Shown: piece after piece, positions 25,532 to 33,824 of the stretch
Layout: the number at the start of each line of letters is the position of its first letter
Position numbering within the stretch: position 1 is the stretch's first letter
Origin: Fimbriimonadaceae bacterium
GTDB lineage: Bacteria > Armatimonadota > Fimbriimonadia > Fimbriimonadales > Fimbriimonadaceae
NCBI GenBank assembly: GCA_019454125.1
Contig: CP075365.1
Span: 1,668,218-1,732,217, forward strand
Direction: 5' to 3'
DNA length: 64,000 bases
Notes under the pieces: generated by a model
What the model saw: only the letters and a program-made list of their open reading frames with translations
What the model was told of the DNA's origin: nothing
The model's database searches: none
Translations under genes and position numbers: made by a program

Positions 25532-25903
25532 GCTCAAGGTTGCAATCTTCTCAAGAGGACTAATGCGGCTAAGTGGAAGGCGATGATCACTAGTGTGGTT
25601 CCGATCGATAGTGTTCTGTTCTGTCCACTTGACCCGTTCGCCAGGGACAGGTCGACCGTGGGATTCGGTAACCACCTTGTGACAAGTTACATACACTTCC
25701 CAACCTTAGGCCCTGGCCAGAGCACACCTGTTTCACTCCCATCCACCAGTGATCACTCGTCCACCATACTCATGGCCGATGACGCTTCTGGTCGGCGGCA
25801 GCGTCCTGATGGCGTTTACGATTCGCTCGGCCCTCACAACGGCCTTGCGCACGCCGTCTATTTTGACGGCAGAATGGGATCGTTCAAACCTTGGGCCAGT
25901 TAG
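25532..25903 (+). pseudogene. Headless pseudopilin (H-X9-DG family) remnant between tuf and rpsJ
   Basis: The open frame from 25532 (first ATG 25583) ends at 25903. It encodes F-C-P-L-D-P near the start, I-L-M-A-D-D-A-S in the middle, and H-N-G-L-A-H-A-V-Y-F-D-G, an exact H-X9-D-G motif, near the end. These are the middle and C-terminal hallmarks of the pseudopilin family of the 3392-4411 gene. The prepilin leader and hydrophobic helix are absent upstream, where the tuf terminator now sits. It is probably a truncated gene; if translated from ATG 25583 it would be a 106-residue cytoplasmic protein. No ribosome binding site is evident. Confidence 0.6.
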
Positions 25904-25925
25904 ATCCAGCTCGCAGGCTTGAGAG

Positions 25926-25934
25926 TGGTATAAC
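25926..25934 (+). promoter_or_regulatory. Candidate extended -10 promoter for rpsJ
   Basis: TGGTATAAC: a TGn extension and TATAAC hexamer, 70 bases before the rpsJ start and after the tuf terminator and pseudopilin remnant. No good -35 is seen. It would give rpsJ its own transcript. Confidence 0.5.
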
Positions 25935-26003
25935 ACATTCGGCCGGGAGGTGGAGCCATGCTGGGCAAGCGGGCTGAAATTTCCGGCGGAGAAACAAAAG
26001 ACC

Positions 26004-26318
26004 ATGAGTGGAATGCCCGTCGTTCGTATCCGCATCCGCGCCTACGACCATCGTATCCTCGACCAGAGCGCTGCGAAGATCACCGACACCGCCAAGCGCA
26101 CCGGCGCCCGCGTCGCCGGCCCCGTGCCGCTCCCGACCCGGCTTCGCCGCTTCTGCGTCATCCGCGGCCCGCACATCGACAAGGAGTCGATGGAGCACTT
26201 CGAGCTGCGCACCCACAACCGCCTGATCGACATCCACGAGCCGACCAACAAGACGATCGACGCCCTCATGCGGCTCGACCTCTCGAGCGGCGTGGATATC
26301 GAGATCAAGACGGTCTGA
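26004..26318 (+). CDS. rpsJ: Ribosomal protein S10 (NusE)
   Basis: A 104-residue 30S protein that also serves in antitermination complexes as NusE. The sequence matches S10 along its length: [15 protein letters not shown], then G-P-V-P-L-P-T-R near 40 and R-T-H-N-R-L-I-D-I near 70. ATG 26004 or ATG 26013 could be the start; the second begins at the usual position and has GAGTGGA upstream. S10 normally leads directly into rplC in the S10 operon. Here 1.3 kb with unrelated small genes and a fresh promoter lies between them. Confidence 0.96.
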   Translation: MSGMPVVRIRIRAYDHRILDQSAAKITDTAKRTGARVAGPVPLPTRLRRFCVIRGPHIDKESMEHFELRTHNRLIDIHEPTNKTIDALMRLDLSSGVDIEIKTV

Positions 26319-26413
26319 ACCCGAGCCCGCAAGACGGGTCCATCTCAGCGGCATCCCTTGCCCCACGAAAACCAGTAAAAGTACGGTGTCAATTGGGGGG
26401 GTAACGTCTCGGC

Positions 26414-26629
26414 GTGAGGGATTTTGTGAAGGCTTATTGGGCTGGTAAAACTGGCGTCTTGCCTGCTGCAACCCTACTATTAGTCGGTAGCATGGGGATT
26501 GCGCTGTCCTTCCAACCAGTGCCGCCGGTTCACAGCGCCCGGGACGGATGTGCGGCGCGAAATGAAACGCCCGAGCGACTCCGGAAAAGCCTTGCGAATC
26601 CCTTCAGGCAAAGAGGAGACCATAAGTGA
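26414..26629 (+). CDS. Small single-span membrane protein, unknown
   Basis: A 71-residue reading frame from GTG 26414. It has one hydrophobic segment (residues 15-32, L-P-A-A-T-L-L-L-V-G-S-M-G-I-A-L-S-F) and a charged tail. Its TGA overlaps the GTG of the following pseudopilin-like gene by four bases (GTGA), which is the main argument that it is translated. I know no relatives. It could instead be the degraded head of the next gene. Confidence 0.4.
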   Translation: MRDFVKAYWAGKTGVLPAATLLLVGSMGIALSFQPVPPVHSARDGCAARNETPERLRKSLANPFRQRGDHK

Positions 26630-27174
26630 CTTTTATCGCATTGATCAATCGCACGGCAGCGGCCATGGCAGTTGTCGGCGTCGCATTCGTGGCGACGGCC
26701 GCCTTTCGATCGCCCCAGCAAAAGGATCCGAAGGAGGCGTTTGAAAAGCTGCGTCGAATCGGGGTGGCACTGCAGCTCTATCGGGCCGAGTACGGCTCTA
26801 AGCCCATTGGGGAAAGGTCCTGCTTTGCGGACGCGGGGCTCCCAGCAAACATCGTCACGCTTACGGAGCCTGGCCACAGTTGGACCTTGCCAATGTCGGA
26901 TTTCCAGTTGAGTTACAGCCGTTACGGCGACAGCAGTAACCAGCCAGAATTCGTGGCGCTGTACTGGCCTCAGGAGTTCTATAGCGAACTGGGTGACATC
27001 AGCAGGTATTACGCTCAAAGGGGCGACAAGCTACCTATACTCGTCGATGAGGACTTCAATCGGAAACTGCCAGAGGGGGTCTTCGTTCGCAAGAGCCCCG
27101 CTCTGCGGCTAGACGGTTCGGTGGGTTGGATCGAGTACGACGTGCGAGATTTGCCCACGCGCCTGGAGAAGTAA
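26626..27174 (+). CDS. Pseudopilin-like exported protein inside the ribosomal protein cluster
   Basis: A 182-residue protein starting at GTG 26626. The N-terminal hydrophobic stretch A-A-A-M-A-V-V-G-V-A-F-V-A-T-A-A-F could be a signal anchor. It is followed by A-F-E-K-L-R-R-I-G-V-A-L-Q-L-Y-R-A-E-Y-G, matching the region after the prepilin helix in pseudopilins (compare [12 protein letters not shown] in the 3392 gene). Later it has L-P-I-L-V-D-E-D-F-N and L-R-L-D-G-S-V-G-W-I, a DG-type tail. The F-T-L-I-E motif is missing, so processing by prepilin peptidase is unlikely. It sits between rpsJ and rplC, an odd place for such a gene. Confidence 0.65.
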   Translation: MTFIALINRTAAAMAVVGVAFVATAAFRSPQQKDPKEAFEKLRRIGVALQLYRAEYGSKPIGERSCFADAGLPANIVTLTEPGHSWTLPMSDFQLSYSRYGDSSNQPEFVALYWPQEFYSELGDISRYYAQRGDKLPILVDEDFNRKLPEGVFVRKSPALRLDGSVGWIEYDVRDLPTRLEK

Positions 27175-27176
27175 GT

Positions 27177-27220
27177 GAGCAAGGCTGCCACGGCTCAGTT
27201 GCTTGCGCTGAGCCTTGCTC
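27177..27220 (+). terminator. Hairpin after the pseudopilin-like gene
   Basis: GAGCAAGG (27177-27184) pairs with CCTTGCTC (27213-27220), and inside it GGCTCAG pairs with CTGAGCC. No T run follows, so it may be a Rho-dependent end or a processing site. Confidence 0.5.
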
Positions 27221-27442
27221 TGGAACGTCTCAGCAAAACTTAGCTTGCCAATCTGCGACGTCAGGGCAATTACCAGCACTGACGTCATCGGCATGAAGTC
27301 AACGAGGGCCACGCCCGTTTACGATCAACGCCAGTAACAGTGGCCCCGTTGACCAAAGACCCCCCGCCACGACCGTGGGAGACCAGTTCGAACCTTTGCA
27401 GATCGGATCGGCGGGGAAGTGGTGAAGACAGGCCCAGGCCCG

Positions 27443-27472
27443 TTGCAATCTGCCGCCAAGCCGTGTGATAAT
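27443..27472 (+). promoter_or_regulatory. Candidate promoter of the rplC ribosomal operon
   Basis: TTGCAA (27443-27448), an 18-base spacer, then TGTGATAAT with the hexamer GATAAT at 27467-27472 and an upstream TGn extension. It is the best sigma-70-like match in this region and would give a leader of about 170 bases. Confidence 0.6.
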
Positions 27473-27650
27473 CCGCAGGCTCGGAACAGAGCGACGGCGG
27501 CTTTTTGGCCCCGCCTGACGGAGGCCCTGGCAAAGACCAGGGGGACGCCGGCAAAACAGGCGAGACGGCCCGCAAAGCTGACTTGAAGTTCGATTTCGGT
27601 AATTCCAGGGTGCCCGTGGCTGACATGCCAGAGGGCGGCCAGGAGGGCGC

Positions 27651-28280
27651 ATGCTGACAGGCATTCTAGGCATCAAAGTGGGGATGACCCACATATACGA
27701 CGAGAACGGACGGTCGATCCCCGTGACGGTGGTGCAGGCCGGGCCCGTCTATGTCACGCAGGTCAAGACTCCCGACAAGGACGGCTACAGCGCGGTCCAG
27801 GTCGGTTATGGCGACCAGAGCGACAAGCACCTCACGTTCCCCAAGTTCGGCCATCTCAAAAAGGCGGGCCTTACCAAGAACGTCCGGCACATGAAAGAGT
27901 TCCGCGTCAACGACACGGGCAGCTTCGCGCCGGGCCAGGAGATCAAGGTGGACATCTTCGCCGAGGGCGAGGACGTCAGCGTGACCGGGGTCAGCAAGGG
28001 GCGGGGCTTTCAGGGCGGCGTCAAGCGCTACGGCTTCAAGGGCCAGCACATGACGCACGGCTACATGACCCACCGACGACCGCTTTCGAACGGTGCGACC
28101 GGCCCGCAGAGGGTCTTTAAAGGCAGCCGCCGGCCGGGGCACATGGGCGACGCCCAGCGCACCCAAAAGGGCTTGAAGGTGGTGAAGGTGGACGCCGAGC
28201 GCGACCTGCTGCTGATCAGCGGCAGCGTCCCCGGTGCCAACGGAAGCCTTGTGACGGTCAACAAGGAGGGCAAGGCGTGA
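27651..28280 (+). CDS. rplC: Ribosomal protein L3
   Basis: 209 residues, close to the standard length. It opens L-T-G-I-L-G-I-K-V-G-M-T-H-I-Y-D and carries the conserved G-V-S-K-G-R-G-F-Q-G-G-V-K-R-Y-G-F and the S-R-R-P-G-H-M-G loop that reaches the peptidyl transferase centre, including the Gln methylated in other bacteria. A strong ribosome binding site precedes ATG 27651. It is first in a run of overlapping or closely spaced ribosomal genes on this strand; its stop overlaps the start of rplD by four bases. Confidence 0.97.
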   Translation: MLTGILGIKVGMTHIYDENGRSIPVTVVQAGPVYVTQVKTPDKDGYSAVQVGYGDQSDKHLTFPKFGHLKKAGLTKNVRHMKEFRVNDTGSFAPGQEIKVDIFAEGEDVSVTGVSKGRGFQGGVKRYGFKGQHMTHGYMTHRRPLSNGATGPQRVFKGSRRPGHMGDAQRTQKGLKVVKVDAERDLLLISGSVPGANGSLVTVNKEGKA

Positions 28281-28903
28281 GCAAGTTTCTCGACACCCTG
28301 AAGGGCCTCGGCGTGAGCGGCAACCTGCTGCACCGCGTCGTGGTCGCGGAGGAGGCGAACGCGCGCCAGGGCACCCAAAGCGCCCAGACCCGCGCCGAAG
28401 TCGCCGGCGGCGGCAAGAAGCCGTACAAGCAGAAGAAGACGGGCAACGCCCGCCAGGGCTCCATCCGCGCCCCGCACTATGCGCACGGCTCCATGGCCCT
28501 GGCCGTCAAGCCGCGCAACTACGACAAGAAGGTCAACAAGAAGGAGCGCCGCCTGGCCCTCATGGTCGCTTTCGCGGCCAAGGCACAGGCGGACAGCCTG
28601 GTCGTGGTCGACAAGATCGCTTTTGAGAACCCGAAGACCAAGGACGCCATCGCGCTGCTGGCCAAGCACAAGCTCGGCAAGACGAAGCGGGTGCTGATCC
28701 TGATGGCCGAGCACGACGAGGCGACCTATCGAAGCTTCCGCAACCTGGAGGGCGTCGAAGTCCGCACGGTCAACGGCCGGGACGGTAAGGGCGAGGGCTT
28801 CTCGACGCGCGACGTCGTGGTCGCCCACAAGATCCTGATCGACAAGGCCGGCCTCGACAAGCTTGAGCAGACCTACATCTCCAAAGAGGAGGCGAGCAAG
28901 TGA
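28277..28903 (+). CDS. rplD: Ribosomal protein L4
   Basis: 208 residues from GTG 28277, overlapping the rplC stop (GTGA). Conserved features are A-R-Q-G-T-Q-S-A-Q-T-R-A-E-V-A-G-G-G-K-K, then R-Q-G-S-I-R-A-P near 60-67, the loop lining the exit tunnel, and a C-terminal D-V-V-V-A-H-K-I-L-I-D. Compared with Escherichia coli L4 the first 15 to 20 residues are missing, so the conserved part starts almost at the initiator. In enterobacteria L4 also represses its own operon; whether it acts on the leader upstream of rplC here is unknown. Confidence 0.96.
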   Translation: MSKFLDTLKGLGVSGNLLHRVVVAEEANARQGTQSAQTRAEVAGGGKKPYKQKKTGNARQGSIRAPHYAHGSMALAVKPRNYDKKVNKKERRLALMVAFAAKAQADSLVVVDKIAFENPKTKDAIALLAKHKLGKTKRVLILMAEHDEATYRSFRNLEGVEVRTVNGRDGKGEGFSTRDVVVAHKILIDKAGLDKLEQTYISKEEASK

Positions 28904-29247
28904 AAGACCCGCACGAAATCATCGTCCGGCCGCACATCACGGAGAAGTCCGTGAACCTGAGCTACGGTGACGAGAAGATCACCGACGACAACCTGCTCCA
29001 GCGGCAGTACACGTTCATCGTCGCGCCGAGCGCGAACAAGATCGAGATCAAGCGTGCGCTCGAATCGATCTACAACGCGGGCAAGCGGGCCAAGGACGAC
29101 CTTATCCAGGTCGAAAAAGTCCGCACCATCACCGTCCGGGGCAAGATGCGCCGCGTGGGCTCGCGCGCCAAAGGGAAGAAGGCCGATTTTAAGAAAGCCA
29201 TTGTCACGCTTGGCAAAGGCCAACGGTTGGAGGATTACGGAGTCTAA
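28900..29247 (+). CDS. rplW: Ribosomal protein L23
   Basis: 115 residues from GTG 28900, overlapping the rplD stop by four bases. It opens D-P-H-E-I-I-V-R-P-H-I-T-E-K-S-V, the family signature, and has Y-T-F-I-V-A-P-S-A-N-K-I-E-I-K-R-A-L-E near 37-55 and R-G-K-M-R-R-V-G-S-R-A-K-G. L23 lines the exit of the peptide tunnel and is the docking site for trigger factor and SRP. An acidic insertion near residues 17-30 makes it slightly longer than the common 95-100 residues. Confidence 0.95.
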   Translation: MKDPHEIIVRPHITEKSVNLSYGDEKITDDNLLQRQYTFIVAPSANKIEIKRALESIYNAGKRAKDDLIQVEKVRTITVRGKMRRVGSRAKGKKADFKKAIVTLGKGQRLEDYGV

Positions 29248-29250
29248 GCC

Positions 29251-30093
29251 ATGCCAATGCGACGAATGAAACCGACCTCGCCGGGGCGGCGACACATGAT
29301 CGCCTCCACGTACGAGGAGGTCACGAAAGGTAAGCCAGAGAAGTCGCTGACGGCTTCGCTCCGCAAGAAGGGCGGCCGGAACCACACCGGGCGCATCACG
29401 ATGAAGAACCGTGGCGGCGGCAACAAGCGGCGCTATAGGATCATCGACTTTAAGCGGAACAAGGACGGCGTCATGGCGACGGTCGCGGCGATCGAGTACG
29501 ACCCGAACCGCACCTGCCGCCTAGCCCTGCTCGAGTACGAGGACGGCGAAAAGCGCTATATCCTGGCCCCGCGCAACCTCTCGGTGGGCACCAAGATCAG
29601 CAGCGGCGAAGGGAGCGACATTCTCCCGGGCAACTGCCTTGCCCTGAAGAACATCCCGCTCGGCACGCTCGTCCACAACATCGAGCTGCAACCCGGTCGG
29701 GGCGGCCAGATGGTCCGCTCTGCGGGCGGCGCCGCGCAGGTGATGGCGAAGGAAGGGAGCTATGTCACGCTCCGCCTTCCCAGCGGGGAGATGCGCATGG
29801 TGCACGCGACCTGCCGCGCCACGGTCGGCGAGGTGGGCAACGCGGAGCACGAGAACGAACAGTTCGGCAAGGCCGGCAAGAAGCGGGGCATGGGGCGCAA
29901 GCCGCACGTCCGCGGCGTCGTGATGAGCCCGCGCGACCACCCCCACGGTGGCGGCGAGGCGAAATCCCCGATCGGACGCCGCAAGGGGCCGGTCGATCGC
30001 TGGGGCAACAAGGCGCTTGGACGCCGGACCCGCCATAACAAGCGGACCGACTCGTTCATCGTCCGCCGACGGCACGAGGCCAAGAAGAGGTAA
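29251..30093 (+). CDS. rplB: Ribosomal protein L2
   Basis: 280 residues, standard length, three bases after rplW. It shows K-P-T-S-P-G-R-R near the start, [22 protein letters not shown] near 45-65, and the C-terminal [15 protein letters not shown]. That last motif includes the conserved His near the peptidyl transferase centre that is essential for subunit association. Nothing is unusual. The next gene starts ten bases later. Confidence 0.97.
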   Translation: MPMRRMKPTSPGRRHMIASTYEEVTKGKPEKSLTASLRKKGGRNHTGRITMKNRGGGNKRRYRIIDFKRNKDGVMATVAAIEYDPNRTCRLALLEYEDGEKRYILAPRNLSVGTKISSGEGSDILPGNCLALKNIPLGTLVHNIELQPGRGGQMVRSAGGAAQVMAKEGSYVTLRLPSGEMRMVHATCRATVGEVGNAEHENEQFGKAGKKRGMGRKPHVRGVVMSPRDHPHGGGEAKSPIGRRKGPVDRWGNKALGRRTRHNKRTDSFIVRRRHEAKKR

Positions 30094-30102
30094 GGCTGAA
30101 GA

Positions 30103-30390
30103 ATGGCAAGAAGTCTTAAGAAGGGCTACTTCATCGACGACCACCTGGCCAAGAAGATCGAGGCCATGAACGCCGCCGGTGAGAAGAAGATCATCAAGAC
30201 GTGGAGCCGTCGCTCGACGGTCACGCCGGACATGATCGGCCACACTATCGGAGTCCACGACGGGCGCAAGCACGTGCCCGTCTTCGTGACGGAGAACATG
30301 ATCGGCCACAAGCTGGGCGAGTTCGCGCCGACGCGCACTTACCGCGGCCACGACGGGTCTATCCCAGAACGGGGGATGAAGCTTCGCTAA
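30103..30390 (+). CDS. rpsS: Ribosomal protein S19
   Basis: 95 residues. It carries [14 protein letters not shown] at the N-terminus, [15 protein letters not shown] near 31-45, [12 protein letters not shown] and the terminal [12 protein letters not shown]. It binds 16S rRNA in the head of the 30S subunit with S13. After it comes an 86-base gap before rplV, the longest gap between rplC and rplP in this run. Confidence 0.97.
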   Translation: MARSLKKGYFIDDHLAKKIEAMNAAGEKKIIKTWSRRSTVTPDMIGHTIGVHDGRKHVPVFVTENMIGHKLGEFAPTRTYRGHDGSIPERGMKLR

Positions 30391-30476
30391 GTCCCAAGGG
30401 GGAGTAAGCGAAAGGGTATCGTTAGGGGCCTTGCGCGCAGGGTGGAACCGGTGGAAAAGCCGGGGAAAGCCCGCCC

Positions 30477-31082
30477 ATGGTCGATAAGGACGCAATGGAA
30501 GTCAGAGCAGTCGCAAAATACGTCCGGGTGCAACCTAGAAAGGTGCGCATCGTCGCGGACGAGGTCAGGGGCAAGTCCGCCCAGCAAATGGTGGACGTGT
30601 TGCGCTTCCACCCCAGCAAGGGCGCTTTCTACCTGTGCAAGGTCATCAAGAGCGCGATGGCGAACGCGGTGGAGAACCACGGCGCCTATCCGGAGGGTCT
30701 GCGCATCCAGACCATCATGGTCGACGAGGGCCCGCACATGAAGCGGATCCAAGCCCGGGCCATGGGCCGCGCGAACCGCATCTTGAAGAAGACCAGCCAC
30801 ATCACCGTGGTCGTCGAGGATTTCGAGCCTGGCGCAAAGCCGAAGCCGCACGGCACCAAGGCCAAGTCCCGGCCCAAGTTCGTCGCCCCGAAGAAGGGCA
30901 AGGCGGCCAAGGCTGAGGAGGCCGCGGCCGTCGAACCGGAAGAGGTGGCCGAAGCCGCTCCCGTCGCCGCGGCGGAGCCTGAAGAGGCGACTCCGGTGAC
31001 TGTGGCCGAAGCGCCCGAGAGCGAAGGCGGCTCGACCCCCGAGGAAGAAGCCACCGAGACCAAGGAGGGCGAGAACAGCTAA
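30477..31082 (+). CDS. rplV: Ribosomal protein L22 with long acidic C-terminal tail
   Basis: 201 residues, against about 110-115 for typical L22. Residues 1-118 are the normal protein (V-R-V-Q-P-R-K-V-R-I-V-A-D-E-V-R-G near 16-31, and P-x-M-K-R-I-Q-A-R-A-M-G-R-A near 87-100 with the tunnel hairpin). The remaining 80 or so residues start with a Lys-rich linker and become Ala/Glu/Pro-rich. They are low-complexity and probably disordered, and would extend into solvent. ATG 30477 or ATG 30495 could be used. The stop TAA shares one base with the ATG of rpsC. Confidence 0.95.
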   Translation: MVDKDAMEVRAVAKYVRVQPRKVRIVADEVRGKSAQQMVDVLRFHPSKGAFYLCKVIKSAMANAVENHGAYPEGLRIQTIMVDEGPHMKRIQARAMGRANRILKKTSHITVVVEDFEPGAKPKPHGTKAKSRPKFVAPKKGKAAKAEEAAAVEPEEVAEAAPVAAAEPEEATPVTVAEAPESEGGSTPEEEATETKEGENS

Positions 31083-31936
31083 TGGGCCAAAAAATCCACC
31101 CCGTCGGTTTCCGGCTTGGCGTGATCCGAGGCCACGATAGCCACTGGATCTACCCGAAGAAGCATTACCGCGAGGCGCTCGCCAGCGACCAGCGCATCCG
31201 TGCCTACCTTCGCGAGAAGATCGGCAAGGGGCTGATCAGCCGCGTCGAGATCGAACGCGCCGCGAACCGCGTCAAGGTGACGATCTTCACGAGCCGACCG
31301 GGCGCCGTCATCGGCCGGGGCGGCAAGGGCATCGACGAGATCAGCAACGAACTGAACCGGCGGATGCGTAGCGAGGACCCGACCTCCCAAGTCCAGGTGA
31401 ACGTAACGGAAGTCCGACAGCCTGAGCTGGACGCCCAGCTGGTGGCCGAGAACATCGCGATCCAGATGGAGCGCCGCATCAGCCACCGAAGGGCCATGCG
31501 CCAGTCGATGACCCGCGCCCAGCGCATGAACGCGCGAGGGATGAAGGTCATCGTCAGCGGTCGCCTCAACGGCGCGGAGATCGCCCGCATCGAGCAGGAG
31601 AAGATCGGCAAGGTGCCGCTCCACACGCTCCGCGCGGACATCGACTACGGCTATGCCGTGGCGAACACGGTCGCCGGCTCGGTGGGCATTCGAGTTTGGA
31701 TCTATAAGGGAGAAGTGTTGCCGGAAAGGCAGCTGATGGCCGCGATCGCTGCGGAAGCCGCCAGCGAACAACCGCGCCGACGGCGAGACCGGGGCGACCG
31801 GGGGGACCGCGGGGGATACCGTGGCGACCGTGCGCCGAGAGGCGACCGGCCCGACTATCGGGGTGACCGAGGACCGCGGCCGCCGCGGGCCGAAGAGCAG
31901 CCGAGCACGGAGGTGAAAAGCGATGTTGATGCCTAA
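31082..31936 (+). CDS. rpsC: Ribosomal protein S3 with Arg/Asp/Gly-rich tail
   Basis: 284 residues, longer than the usual 210-240. The core has [12 protein letters not shown] at the N-terminus, a type II KH domain with V-I-G-R-G-G-K-G-I near 77-85, and the C-terminal S3 domain with [10 protein letters not shown] near 160. From about residue 225 the tail is repeats of R-G-D/G-D-R type ([14 protein letters not shown]), an RGG-like RNA-binding composition. S3 helps form the mRNA entry helicase. It overlaps rplP by 14 or 8 bases depending on the rplP start. Confidence 0.96.
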   Translation: MGQKIHPVGFRLGVIRGHDSHWIYPKKHYREALASDQRIRAYLREKIGKGLISRVEIERAANRVKVTIFTSRPGAVIGRGGKGIDEISNELNRRMRSEDPTSQVQVNVTEVRQPELDAQLVAENIAIQMERRISHRRAMRQSMTRAQRMNARGMKVIVSGRLNGAEIARIEQEKIGKVPLHTLRADIDYGYAVANTVAGSVGIRVWIYKGEVLPERQLMAAIAAEAASEQPRRRRDRGDRGDRGGYRGDRAPRGDRPDYRGDRGPRPPRAEEQPSTEVKSDVDA

Positions 31937-32453
31937 GCGGACGAAGTACCGCAAACAAATGAGGGGCCGCATGCGCGGCCGCGCCAAAGGTGGCACCGAG
32001 ATCAGTTTCGGCACCTACGGCCTGGTCGCCATGGAGCCGGGCTGGATCACCGCGCGACAGATCGAGGCGAGCCGTATCGCGATGACGCGACACGTGCGCC
32101 GCGTCGGCCAGGTCTGGATCCGCATCTTCCCGGACAAGCCGTTCACGAAGAAGCCGTTGGAGCAGCGCATGGGCAAAGGTAAGGCCGGCGTCGAGGGCTG
32201 GGTGGCCGTCGTCAAGCCGGGCCGCGTCATGTTCGAGATGAACGGCGTCCCGCCGGAGGTCGCGAAAGCGGCCATGCGGCTCGCCCAGTACAAACTGCCC
32301 ATCAAGACGAAGTTCATGATCAAAGAAGGGTTCGTCTACGTGCCGCCGACGAAGGCTGCCATTGCGGCCAGCCGGGCCGGCGAACGGGACGAAGCCATGA
32401 CCGCTGATCAGGCGCCCGAAACGGTGGAGACCGTGGAAGAGGGCCAGTCCTGA
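31923..32453 (+). CDS. rplP: Ribosomal protein L16 with C-terminal extension
   Basis: 176 residues, about 35 more than typical. It opens [17 protein letters not shown] (from ATG 31929, the likely start; ATG 31923 adds two residues) and has the conserved [14 protein letters not shown] near 37-50 and K-M-R-x-[12 protein letters not shown] near 78-92. The extra C-terminus, from about residue 150 ([10 protein letters not shown]), is acidic and low in complexity, like that of L22. L16 helps position the A-site tRNA. Confidence 0.96.
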   Translation: MLMPKRTKYRKQMRGRMRGRAKGGTEISFGTYGLVAMEPGWITARQIEASRIAMTRHVRRVGQVWIRIFPDKPFTKKPLEQRMGKGKAGVEGWVAVVKPGRVMFEMNGVPPEVAKAAMRLAQYKLPIKTKFMIKEGFVYVPPTKAAIAASRAGERDEAMTADQAPETVETVEEGQS

Positions 32454-32485
32454 GCGGCACGGAAAGAGAACGAGGAGACGAATCG

Positions 32486-32695
32486 ATGAAAGCGATCAAA
32501 GCGACCGACCTGCGCAGCAAGACTGTGCCGGAGCTTGAGGAAATGTTGAGGGCCGAGCGGGCCGCCATATTCAAGGCGCGGCGCGACCTCGTGTTCCGGC
32601 AGACGACCGACGTCGCGAGCTTGAAGACGCGACGGCACAACATCGCTCGAATCCTCACTCTCATCAATGAGAAGAAACGAGGCGGAGAAGCGTGA
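32486..32695 (+). CDS. rpmC: Ribosomal protein L29
   Basis: 69 residues, standard size and two-helix fold: [17 protein letters not shown] near 5-21 and the conserved [15 protein letters not shown] near 49-63. It sits beside L23 at the tunnel exit. Ribosome binding site GAGGAGACGA lies just upstream of ATG 32486, and its stop overlaps the start of rpsQ by four bases. Confidence 0.95.
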   Translation: MKAIKATDLRSKTVPELEEMLRAERAAIFKARRDLVFRQTTDVASLKTRRHNIARILTLINEKKRGGEA

Positions 32696-32970
32696 GCAAG
32701 GAAGTCCAACCGGATAGCGGCGAAAGGAACTCGCGAAAGGTAAGAAGGGGCGTCGTGGCCTCCAACAAGATGACCAAGACTGTGGTCGTCCGGTTGGAGA
32801 GGACAGGCGAGCACCCCCTCTATGGCAAGACAGTGCGCGATAGCCAGCGGGTGAAGGCGCACGACGAATTCGGTTGCGACGTCGGCGACACGGTCGAGAT
32901 CATGGAGACTCGGCCCTTGAGCCGGGACAAGCGCTGGAGAGTGTCGAGGATTATCGAAAAGGTGAAGTGA
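32692..32970 (+). CDS. rpsQ: Ribosomal protein S17
   Basis: 92 residues from GTG 32692, overlapping rpmC (GTGA). The OB-fold core is recognisable: [16 protein letters not shown] near 19-34, H-P-L-Y-G-K-T-V near 41-48, and [18 protein letters not shown] near 65-82. The first 17 residues are a polar extension. It binds the 5' domain of 16S rRNA. Confidence 0.95.
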   Translation: MSKEVQPDSGERNSRKVRRGVVASNKMTKTVVVRLERTGEHPLYGKTVRDSQRVKAHDEFGCDVGDTVEIMETRPLSRDKRWRVSRIIEKVK

Positions 32971-33025
32971 CGCCCCTCGGCCAAACGGCCAGGGACGACC
33001 ACGGACAGTTTTCAAGGAGCGAATT

Positions 33026-33397
33026 ATGGTTCAGCAGTTTACGAGGCTAAGAGTCGCCGACAACAGCGGCGCGCGGGAGGTCATGTGCATCCGCGTGCTT
33101 AAAGGGTCGCAGCCAAAATACGGCGGGGTCGGCGACGTCATCGTAGCCAGCGTTAAGAGCGCGACGCCGAACATGCCCGTCAAAAAGGGCGATGTCATCA
33201 AGGCCGTCGTCGTTCGGACGAAGAAACCGATCCGTCGACAGGACGGTTCGACCCTGCGGTTCGACGACAACGCCTGCGTCGTGATCAACCCCGCGAACAA
33301 CGAACCCCGCGGCACGCGAATCTTCGGCCCCGTGGCCCGCGAACTGCGCGACGTGAACTTCATGAAGATCGTCTCGCTTGCACCGGAGGTGCTGTAA
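33026..33397 (+). CDS. rplN: Ribosomal protein L14
   Basis: 123 residues, exactly the usual size. It opens [22 protein letters not shown], with conserved A-V-V-V-R-T-K-K near 63-70, [11 protein letters not shown] near 79-89 and [13 protein letters not shown] near 95-107. It forms an intersubunit bridge. Ribosome binding site AAGGAG is well spaced from ATG 33026. Confidence 0.97.
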   Translation: MVQQFTRLRVADNSGAREVMCIRVLKGSQPKYGGVGDVIVASVKSATPNMPVKKGDVIKAVVVRTKKPIRRQDGSTLRFDDNACVVINPANNEPRGTRIFGPVARELRDVNFMKIVSLAPEVL

Positions 33398-33399
33398 GA

Positions 33400-33813
33400 A
33401 TGCCGACTAAAGCCGAATTGAAAGCGAAAGGGAAAAAGGTCAAACTCAAGGTCAGGACGGGCGACAAAGTCGTCATCATTGCCGGAAAGGACAAGGGCCA
33501 GGTCGGCTTCGTCGCCGCCATCTCCCCGGAGAAACTGAAGGCCATCGTGCTGCAGGAGAACGAAGAGAACCCCGAGCAGCCGAACCCCCTCAACGCCGCC
33601 ACCAAGCACTTTAAGGCCAAGTACCAGGGCCAGAAATCAGCCCGGATCCGCATTCCGGTGCCGATCCATATCAGCAACCTGATGGTGATCGACCCCGCCA
33701 CCAACGAGCCGAGCCGGATCGGCCGCCGCACGGAGGAAGGGAAGATCGTCCGCTATGCGAAGAAGAGCGGTAAGACCATCGTCGACACGCCGAACATGAG
33801 CCAACGCGACTAA
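33400..33813 (+). CDS. rplX: Ribosomal protein L24
   Basis: 137 residues, somewhat longer than the common 100-110. The KOW motif is [18 protein letters not shown] near 22-39. [11 protein letters not shown] near 88-98 and P-S-R-I-G-R-R near 104-110 are characteristic. The extra length is an insert between the KOW strand and the I-H-I-S-N block. L24 starts 50S assembly by binding the 5' end of 23S rRNA. Confidence 0.94.
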   Translation: MPTKAELKAKGKKVKLKVRTGDKVVIIAGKDKGQVGFVAAISPEKLKAIVLQENEENPEQPNPLNAATKHFKAKYQGQKSARIRIPVPIHISNLMVIDPATNEPSRIGRRTEEGKIVRYAKKSGKTIVDTPNMSQRD

Positions 33814-33824
33814 CGGAGACCACA

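Larger units (their letters stand above)
27175..27650 (+). other. Gene-free leader region before rplC
   Basis: No convincing gene is present. The stretch holds a hairpin just after the pseudopilin-like gene (27177-27220), a good promoter candidate (27443-27472) and about 170 bases of leader with several hairpins, including CCCTGG-loop-CCAGGG at about 27523-27541. A ribosome binding site AGGAGG lies before ATG 27651. The structured leader could carry an r-protein autoregulatory site; I cannot identify its class. Confidence 0.55.

Noticed and set aside
24218-25696. 492-codon minus-strand frame opposite tuf
   Set aside because: EF-Tu is unambiguous on the plus strand. The antisense frame lacks any motif and runs through the tuf terminator.
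27380-27400. Possible tRNA T-arm (GTTCGAAC) before rplC
   Set aside because: No acceptor, D or anticodon arm can be folded around it. No tRNA gene was found in the window by eye.
27285-27626. 113-codon minus-strand frame upstream of rplC
   Set aside because: It lies opposite the rplC leader and promoter, has no conserved features, and is Arg/Pro/Ser-rich as expected for chance frames.
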